Source of the DNA: Aulostomus chinensis | Taxonomy: Eukaryota; Chordata; Actinopteri; Syngnathiformes; Aulostomidae | Assembly: GCA_037954235.1 (NCBI GenBank) | Contig: JBBMOA010000018.1 | Span: 4,942,501-5,006,500 of the forward strand | DNA length: 64,000 nucleotides | Direction of reading: 5' to 3' | In this document: positions 10,901 through 21,594 of the stretch, piece after piece | Layout: each line of letters starts with the position of its first letter | Position numbering within the stretch: the first letter of the stretch is position 1 | Notes under the pieces: model-generated | Told to the model about the DNA's origin: nothing | Seen by the model: only the letters and a program-made list of their open reading frames with translations | The model's database searches: none | Program-made: the position numbers and the translations under genes

Positions 10901-13900
10901 TTCATTGAGTCACACAAAGATGAAAACAGAGACCAGAGATGAAGGCAGGGTAAAATGACTGGCAGGGAAGCCACTGGTCGTAGAGGAGATGCTTTCATTT
11001 AGAGGACAATAACTGTGTCCTTGTAAACCATCATATTTTAGGGGAGGACAAAACACTACAAGACTGTTTCTTCCAAATATTTTAATTTGCCCGACCATGA
11101 GCATGCATGAACGAGTTCAACAAAAGGCACCAGCTGGTCACGCTCACTCAGGAGTATGCTGAACCAGAAGTGTTCTCGATTGTGTTTTGCTCAAATCAAA
11201 GTGTTTGTGGATTATGGAGGATGCAGCTGAACAACTGATGTTTTCTGTTAGTAGTCAGTCTCCATTGGCTACGGTTAAAAAACAAAAAAAAACAAAAACG
11301 TGTTTCAACAGAAATTGAAGGACAAATTACAGTTTTTTTGGGGGGGGGGGTGAAGTATCACTTTAAGTCGGGGGTCAGGGTTTGGCTAGTTCCACACCAA
11401 ATCAGGATGAGGTATGTTGCTAACTACTAAGTGACAGTAAAACGCCCATAAAAACGATCAAATGCAAATGTAGTGCCATGCTGGTTTTCATCTTTGTGCG
11501 CCATCAGAGCAGCGTGGTACAGATCAGGAAACGGCGTCACAGCGTTGATCAGTCTCTCCTCCTTCTCTACGGCTTGGAAAACAGCAGAATGCTGTAAGCC
11601 ATGATGAAGTGCATCTTCCTGTGGGCGTCTTTCAGTCTGAGCTCAGGCTTATGTGATTAGCCGCTGCAGCATGACGTTTGGGTAATAGTGTACAAAGTTG
11701 ACAGTGATTCATCTTTTGTGGGACTGACAGCTGCGGTGTCCCTTGGGTGCCCAATCCAGGTGGCCTTTGTCATCGTGATGGCATCATGGATGTTTGCAGG
11801 GAGGCGGGGTCATGGGCTGTGCGACATCAAAATCCATCAAAATGATTTTGTCAATGATTCTGATCACAAAGCGCTCAATTCATGAGAGGCTCTTAAGGAC
11901 TAATTTTTTTTAACCCTCAATTTTGTCTTACAGACAGGAAGCACATTCTGGTGGCCCCTTGCTCCTGTCATCAAACGGGCAGCTCTTTACGGGAAATCAC
12001 CTAGGACATTTTTTTTTTTTTTTTACAAGAGGAATTTTAATGAACAGTAAGTTAATGTAATGTCCTCTGACGTGAAGGGAGCAGAAGTATCATGGAGGTT
12101 CTGAGACCTCCCCGGCTTTCAAGCAAAATAGGCTGTTAAGTTAACTAGTTCACATAATAAAAACAATAAAATCATGGTGCAAACACACCTTTAGCAAGCA
12201 CACACAGGTGTCTCTTTTTGTCTTTCATACAAATGCACACACACAAAGAGATGCCGGCGGTGACGCACTGCTGTATGAACATTGGCAGCTCCAGATGACA
12301 TAAACACACATAGTCACTCTAGTAATTTTCCAGCTTTAAAACCACCCCACTCGGCCCAAGTTACATAATATCGTATGTGACTTCCTCATTTACGCCAACA
12401 CTGGGGCACAGCGTGTGAGATTATTCCCGCTACGCATTATCCCCCCGCTCCCTCCCGCCCTCTGCTTCTCTAAACCCCCTGCCAGCAGTCTCTCAAACCC
12501 TCTCCTCTGCTGACGGACATTGTTTTGCACCAAGATCAGGCGAGCTGCTCTGCAGCGAGGGGCTCGGAGCCGGCAGCTGCAGAGGCCTGTCAGCAGCTCC
12601 AGAGGTGTGCACCTGCTGGCTTTTCAGTGAATGGATCATAATCGAAAAAAAGAGCTAAATAAGGGAATCTAAAGATGATGAGAGGATAAGAATAATGTGT
12701 TGACTCCTCTGAAATTGAGCGGGGGTACGAGGGGTTGGACTGATGGAACAAAATTGGTTAAACACATTTGTATATAATTCAATGAGAGCTCAACTGAAGA
12801 GGGCAGCATGGCTCAGAGGTAGAGTGGCCATCTAGAAACCGAAGGGTCGCTGGTGTGATCGTCACTTCCCCCGGTGACCATGTCCAAGTGTCTTTGAGGA
12901 AGATACCGAACCCCTAATTGCTCCTGAAGTCCCTGAGACAGACCAGCAATCCTTCCAGGGTGACACCTCATATCAGAGTCAACAGGAAATACATTCAAGG
13001 ACCACCAAGATTTGCAAAGATCTATGTGCTGCATATATGCGGTGGATTTTGGAGCAACCGTATTAACAGTATACTAGCATACGCAACTGTGTGCTAACAA
13101 AAGCTAACAGGCTAATTGTCTCTGTATTGCTCCATGAACATACTAAGTGCACAGAGTTGGATTGCAAAAGACACCGAGTGTGCCTCTCACCCATGGGTGA
13201 AAGGCCACCCTGTTTGCCTGCCGTCTCACAGGCAGAATTTCCATCCATCTGCAAACAAATGCCATACTTCGCATGAAACAGCAGGGGGCATCATCCATGT
13301 ATTATACAGACTGAGAGACGCCACACAAAAGTGTCTTGACCCAAGGCGTGAAGTCTTCCTCCTGCCTATTCCAAGTTCAGTAATTGTCAAAAGTATGCTG
13401 AAAAAGTTCGTTTTGTTGATTTCAGAGGAGCTATGGACAGCGTGCTAGCAAAACCAAGCTGAGGGGCTCTGAGTAAAGTAGCAGCCTGTTGATATCGCGA
13501 TGGTTTCCCATGTTTCCATGGTTCCACGTGATTGGCAGTGGCACAAACAGACAAAATTAGTCGCTAAGTACGTGGTGTTTGTAGGTGTTTATCCAATGTG
13601 ATTCCCGCTGTCGGACACTAGGGGGCATAATACATAACTCAAGACACCAGGAAAATCTATGTGGAAGCAAGTCATCAAGGATGTTTTAACATTCATCCGC
13701 AGAGAGGCTGGGATTTCTCATTGCTACTCTTCAAGTTGGCGGTTCAAGCGGCTAATTGAGTTTTGAATTTTCAGGATTTAGGTGAGGTGACTGAACTTCC
13801 TCCTTTGCTTCTTTGCATACAGTATATGCTGATGACATCTTGAAGCCTCTGTAAAGCCGTTTGGAATGGAGCCACATCAATGACAATCTTTTTAGCACCT

Positions 13901-14033
13901 TTTTTTTTTTGTTGATTAATGTCAACTTTAATAAAGTGGAAGTGGTTGGGTGGCAGGAAATGACTGAAATTTAAAACTCCACGCATGGGGGTGCATGAGT
14001 CATTGGTAAATGTTGTGTGTGTGTGTGTGTGCG

Positions 14034-14102
<69 letters not shown>

Positions 14103-17100
14103 TTCAGTCTTGTGTAGCAGCCGGTGACGGTAGCAGCTTGGGTGCAGATTGGCTGATATGGGTCTGCTCCCCAGAGGCCCTCCTCTAAGCTGGTTCTCTC
14201 ACCAGGCCTATAAAAAGCAGCAGCACTAGGACGACATAAACTAGATCGGAAGGGTCTCAGGAGCTTTGAGGGATGAGACAGAGACCCTGCACATCCAGCG
14301 CTTACAGTCAAGCATTTTGAGGGGAATCAACTGTGCAGATGTAAGCAAGAAACACACATCAGAGCTTCATCACCATCAGCTTCAAACCCCGAGTCCAATA
14401 ATAATCCATTACACAGACCAACAGTGTGTCCCCTCCATGGAGGCGGGAGCATCCCTCAGGTCCATATGAAACTTCCCAACCTCTCATGGCCCGGTTGCAG
14501 CCCAGCTCCGGATGGATAGATATGGATTTGTTCAGGATTGATTTACGTTTTGCAGTTATGGCATCTGCCCAGCGGCTCATGCAGCTACATCATTCAGAAA
14601 TAAGGACGTGTGTATGTGCATGTAACATACAATCCTGGCTCAGGCCGATCTCAGAAAACACCTGACTGACCGTGACTTCTCAACACAACATTGCTCTGAG
14701 ATACTGCGGAAAAAGAAAGGCGGTTGGGAAAGTGGATGAGTCCGATAAAGACCAAGAGGCAAGTGTTAGATTTGGTTCTAGCCACAACTTTTTCCAAATC
14801 TTGTCCACCCCCCAGCATACTCTCCTTCCTGGTTAGAAACAGCTTGTTTCACAACTTTGACTCAGGTGTCATCCTAACCTTGACCTGTGACCTCTGCCAT
14901 ATTGACAGAGGATAAAAAAGGCAACAATGACAAGCTGTTGTTAATGAATAAAGATACATTTCTAAACTTCAAACCTTTGAACTCCCACCGAATGTTACAT
15001 TGTTGAACCAGGGGAAGGTGTGCGCTCACGGTGAACACCCAGTACACAAGAGAGAGAAGACTTATTGAGAGAAAACATCATTTTGACAGGAAGACCTCTA
15101 TTGAATACCAATCTGTTTCTCTTGAAGACATTTACCACCGCTCTGTCCCTCTCGCTGTGGGAGGCTGCAGATTTATTTCTCTGCTGCCGTGATCTTCAGC
15201 CGCTCTGAACTCTGCAGAGCAACTCAATTACACCGAGTCATCGTGACGACTTCTTCCTCCGAGCCCCCCCCGCCCCCCCGGTGAGCCTTTTAAAATGAGG
15301 TAGCTGACCCCATGTGGTGCTCTAAGTGCAACCCTCCAATGAGCTCACCTACACAACCGTGTGAAAAAAAAAAAAAATTATCCTTGTGTTTCTGCTCGAT
15401 TGAACATGCAAAGTGAAGGCTTCATTTGAAAACACTGCAGGTCTATTAACACGTAGTGTATTTAAATTTGAACAGCTTTAAGAAATGAAAAGGACGCCTG
15501 CCACCTGCATCTGACGCTGAGCAGCAGCTTACTCTAGTCTCAGATCAAACACTGTGGTCTGTTTTGTAACTACTGGCGTGCTTGATATGATCTTAGCTGT
15601 TGTTTCGTCTGTAACCATATTCCTGTGGCATTGGGGGAATTTTGTTTTTTAGGTTTTGCTCAGGACAAAGCTTCCTGACAAAGCTGGCAGACAAAACGTT
15701 TCCATAAGCGTGACTCACACACGACGAAAGGCCGAGGATTAGAGTTATATCATGTAACAAAACAGCTCTGGCAGATAAATTCAAGCTCTATGTCAACGCG
15801 TAGCGACAGCGCTGCTCCGACAAGGCTTCACTGAGTCGTTTGTTGAGTTTCCAGCTCTTTAAAAGAGGGTCAAGGACATCGCTACGCTAATTACAACCCT
15901 AACTGTGGCTCAGAGAGGTCCGGCGTTTGTCAGATGCGCATCGTGTCCTCATTTTTTATTCAAATGAACAGTATCACTGAATTCCCATTATGTCTGAGAG
16001 GCTGCTGCATGTTGCTTCCCAACATTCACATAACACTTCAGTGGTAACCTTCGGCCTTACTAATGGCTAAATGAATAAACAGATGGGCTGGAGATAGCAT
16101 CTGGAGGGGCTCTCCAATGACCCCCAAACAGGAAGTGTACGCTGCACCCACTGGCACAATGATATCATACTCATACAAGCACCCTCCTTCTCCTCCACTG
16201 AATCACACACCCCCCCACCCCCAGCATTGATGTAATTAGCTGCAGTTTGGCCTCATCTACCAGAGACTGGTAGGAGGAAAGGTTCACTATCACAACACAA
16301 TCTATAGTCATGTGCAAAATGACTGATGATTGACAGGAAGCCACCTGCTAGGGTGGAGCAGCGTTCAGGGCGAGGCGACAACAGGGGAGATGCCAATCAA
16401 AGTTTTCACAGAGACAGAAGCAAGACTCCCAACCTGCAACCATGCAGATAATTCTGCTTATCTGGTTCTGTTGCTCTAGAGCGGCTTTGCATTGTACACC
16501 TGATGAACAGCTGCTCCAGAGGCTCTGTTCCAGGTACAAACAGAGGACAGAGTAGCCATAGTTACTCATCTGCAATGCTGCGCGCACCCAAAGGTGATAC
16601 ATGCAAAAAGGATGAAGGTTGCCACGCAGCTCAAAGGTCACTGCTCAGATGCTGGAGGGGTGAATACACTCACAGGTGTAAAATTGGATGCATGTCTTCT
16701 CACTTTCACTATAGACGTTACAAACCTCCTCATTTTCGTTCTTCACTTCAGTGCACATGACATCAAGTTATAACCCTCTGCATATTTTCCTTCGTTCCTC
16801 CAAAGTGTGTCTCCAGGGGGGAAGGTTCCAGGAGTACAAAATAAACCAGAACTCCCATTTCATGTAACCATGTAAGTACCTCCAGTACTTCACCTGAAAA
16901 GGCCTTTCAAGTACTCACATAAATGTTGAATACTGAATGCGTTGCATGTTGATAGATATTGTTGCTGTTGAATTATTTGTTGTGGTCAATTGTGGTTAAA
17001 TTATATTAAGGAAAAAAAAAACTGCCACTTGATGGCAGCGCCTGCGGCCAATCAAACTTGAAGCATTTTGTCATCCTTCCTAAGGCTTTCCTACAGTTTC

Positions 17101-18491
17101 AACCCTCGATTGTGTTGCACGTCGCTTTGGACAAAAGTGTCTGCCAAATGAAATTGTAGATTGTAGATAAAAACCCGTCTTGAGCTCAACTCCTGCATTA
17201 CTTCTTTGTAATTCCGGAATGCAGAAAGAGCACGCCATGTGTATTTAGCTTGAAGATAGTGGTGACCGATAGCTAACAACAGCGAGACTGTAACAAAAAC
17301 ATCAGTTTAGTGCCAAGCACATCGTTTGGGATGATCCACATTTTCTTTATCCAGCCATCCACACTTGGAGCTGACAACAAACTTTAACACTTCCGGTTCA
17401 GCGCTGCCACGGATGAGGCGAGACACAACAACACGAAACTGAAAGTGTTTTCAGTTTCAAATCAAGTAAAAGTGTTGCTGGAAAACAACAAACTTTGATA
17501 AAGCAAAGAAGATTTTGGAGAAGATGTTTTTGGAGAGTTTAACTCGTCTTAGCCATGCTATTCGCTTCAAGCTAAATACACGCGTCTGGCTCTGACAGTA
17601 AGGAGGAAGTGATGCAGAGAGGAAAGAATGTCTTTGGGTGATCAAGACACATGCTTGTGAGGCAAAATACACTTTTTGGGCGAAGTATACCTGTAAACTT
17701 ATCATATTATTAGATAAATTCCAAAAAATAGTATTGCATTCCACTTCAACCAGTGGTGTGAGGGATATTTGCTTCTATTTTGTTTCTATTTCCTTCAAAA
17801 CACGCCAGAGTTGACCCGGTGTACCCTTGTGCAGGCATGCGGACAAACATTTTTCTAAAATGTCCTAACCACAGCGAGGAAAATTAGAGATTACAACAGG
17901 CACAGCAGCAATAACATAATGCCATGTCTTCTCTGTGTTGATGAAACAGGGATCAAGACCAATCCCATTTGTTTTGAATCACGCCTCAGCACTCCTCTCA
18001 ATATGCCTACATGATTCTGACCATCCTGCGACTCGTCAGCGAGACAATGGGACTTAAACCAACCTGGGAGTGAAATCGGGGGTGAGGAGGGAACATGAGG
18101 TTGGTCACACTGACTTTTGGTGCAACAAACACTTTAAGGTTTATTGACATTCAGGGCCAAATCAGCTGCATATCCCTTTCCGCTTGTATCCCCCACCCCC
18201 CATATTTATCCCCATGATGCCCCTTTAATCCCACTCATCACAGATATGGCTGTTGTTTTTGTTTTTATATCAAGATGAAGTGCTTCAAATACATGTTTAG
18301 ATTGAACAAACATGACTGAATGCGTTTGAGGGCGGAGCATCGCCTCGCAATTTGGTTTGATTAACAACAATCCCTGAAGCGACAAGGGAGTGATTGAGTT
18401 GCATAATGACACCAACAGAGGATTTGTTGACCATAACTCTGGAAGGTTAGAGGTGTGTGTTGCAGCATTAAAGGCTTCTATCAGGTGATCA

Positions 18492-18536
<45 letters not shown>

Positions 18537-21148
18537 CCCTGAGGAGCAGCAGGCATTATTTCAGCTCCCTGTGTACAGTGTCATCAGGTGCAAATCACTC
18601 CACCCATGTTCAATATTTATGTTTTTTAGCTGTTTGCACATTACACATTCATGCAGACAAAACCCAGCAGAAAATGACACTGAACACTAAATCATCGTGG
18701 GGAAAGGACATGACTTTATATTAAATAACAGGCAAATATAAACCAGGAACATGTTGATCTTGGTCTCCTTACAAAGGCTGGACTGTCAAAAATACAGAAA
18801 CAAACACTGACGTAAACTACGCAAGACAGAAATCTATTGACAGCATCCAAAATGTAATAACACAAAAAAAATAAAGTTGCTTCCAATTCTGCTTCTAAAA
18901 ACATCAACAGTTGTGAAAAGAACATCAAAATTAATAGTCGTAAAGGACCACGTCATTGGGTAACCTGAGTCAGTGACATTCCTGACAGTCCACATGGAGG
19001 GAAAGATCATCGCACCCTCTTGCCCAGTCCCAGCAGGCTTTGTGCCATCCAACATGATGTTCTTTCTGGGAGAGCATGTTGACAGTCCCCCACACTGCCA
19101 GTGTTTACCTACAAACACTCTCTGCATTCAAAGGTCACTGGTTGACGTTTAACCCAGAGATTGAGAAGGGGGGAGTTTGAGGAGGGGAGGGCGGTGAAGG
19201 ATAAATGCTGGGTGGGGAAGGAAACCCTAAATCTCACTCCAGAACTTCTTTAACGTTCCCTTTCATGTTCATGTTTAAGATCCAGAGCTCCTCAGGTTCA
19301 GGTGGGTGAGGAGAAAGATGAATCAGGGATGGAGCATCTGCATTATGACCCTAATCTCTGTCCAAGATGTACTAGACCGTGCATCACTTGCTAATAGCAG
19401 AGGACTGCTGTGCGTGTATGTGTGTGTGTGTGTGTGTGTAGGAGTGTATGGTGAAAGGAGATGGTAAACACAGCCGTGCGCTGTCTTTGAAAACACAGAG
19501 TAATTTTGGACAACAGAGACGTTCCTCCTTACCTCTCAAGGTGAAGATTGCTAGCGGATGTTGTTAATTCTCATATTACAGGAGGACGGCAGAAAACAAG
19601 CTCAGGTGTAAGTACAGAGCACTCAAGAGAGTCTAAGCCTCCGCCAAAGTCAACTGTGGGCCCCTGGTACTCGGGTGTAGCTGGTAAGGAGAGGGGGAGG
19701 GAGGTGAGACTTGATAATATTTGGATTTTGCATGAAGGAGCAGACTAATGCTGTGCTGTGATGCAAATATCATTACCTGCATCCACTATCATTCCCGCAT
19801 ACTTTACAACATATTACGTTGCTGTCCATCCCGTGAGGACAACACTGCGGAATTTTGACGTAAATCAAATGATGCATTCAGGCTACAGTAGGCTTGCTTT
19901 CCTCAGCCCCTGAGTGACGCCATGGATTAAACGGAGGTTGTAGATGTCGACGGGCTGGAATGAAAATTGTGACGTTGGGAAAAGATACAACCATTTGGAG
20001 TCCACTTACAACAGTTTCTTCTTCTATGGTGAAATATCAGAATTGGCCACCCTCCCACGGTAAACAACGGCTAATGAAAACTCAGTGTTCACCGTAGCAC
20101 ATCACCAAATTCTTCAGGGGTTTCTGACCAAATTCTAGACCTCGTTGACCCACGAATACACAAGTGTAAAAAATAAAGTAATTTCCCTGTGCCACCAGGC
20201 GGCGCTATGACTAATCCACCACAAAGTTTAAACGATTCTCCCTTGGCCCATACTGCACTCGTCCACTGTGTTTGGTGATAATCACCCACATAGTTTTTGC
20301 ATAATCACTCAGACAAAAGCACCACAAACATGGCTGCAGGCAATCAAAAGGGCTGTTTTGAAAACTATGGATTATTGTGCAGAGATTCCATTCCAAAACT
20401 TCCTTCTCCCAAAAGTCCTCCATGTGCCGGGTTGGTGATAGAAGATGCAAGTGATAAATGCTTGATTATATTAAAACATGACATATTTGCTTGGCTTAAT
20501 ACTATCACTGTTTGTTCGGACAAATTAGGCCTCCATGTGTAGACGGCCTTAAGAGAAAAGGAGGTATTGGATTATTCTGCTTTTTGGACACGCGTAGCTG
20601 GCGGCTCTTCAGAAGGTTCAGTTTTTCCCAGGGTGGAAGGTGGAGCTGCATCTCTCACATTAAGTGCCTTCACACATCCACAAACAGCTCCAATGCAAAC
20701 AACCTATCCAGACAAACAGAGCTGTCCATTAAAGTTGACCTTTTAGATGCCAACTGTGGGGGAGTTTGGGTGACAACGTTTTTCAGATCGTCTCCGTGGT
20801 AACAAGGCAGCTCAGTCGATAGCGGTTTTGGGATAGAAATGCCATCGGGAAGACCACTGATGAGTTGCGGTTGCGTAACAGGTTAGGAAGAATGGTACGG
20901 TCATTGGAACTCATTAGCAAAGACAAACTTACGAGCAATTGCTTTGGGAGGGGAAGGCAGTGAAATGTTACTCTTGCCCACCCACACATCCCTGGAGACG
21001 CCAATCAGCTCGGGGTAAACGCTATCTGCTCTTAAACACACGTAAACACATCCTCTCTTCAACGCCCCTCTGGTTTCCCATGGCGCATTTGTGTCTTTGT
21101 TGAAACAATGTGTAATCATCCACCTGCGCACGCACGCGCACCCACACA

Positions 21149-21213
<65 letters not shown>

Positions 21214-21555
21214 ACAAGCGAACTTCTCCATTCATCATGAAACCTTGTGCTTGTACTCCTTATACTTAAGCAGGTACCTTGAAGCACCACCAACCTACTG
21301 TGTCTGGAGGTCTGATGGCTGAGAACCAGGCTAAATATAGCTGCTTGACCAGAAGGTGATTGAGCAACAAGGCCCACCCCAAAACAGAAGGACCTTTTTT
21401 TTCCAATTTCTTTTTTTTAAAAGGGGCTGCTCACATATGGTTGTTTGACATCCTGTGGTTTCTTGGAAGAGACGATAGCGATCAGAGCGTGGTGACATGG
21501 CACCGGTGATAGAGAGCGTACGACAGGCAGGAGGGGAAGAAGAAGAAGAGAGAGT

Positions 21556-21594
<39 letters not shown>

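Noticed and set aside
12800..12870. tRNA gene
   Set aside because: The A-box is intact but the B-box is degenerate and no cloverleaf closes; better explained as a SINE head.
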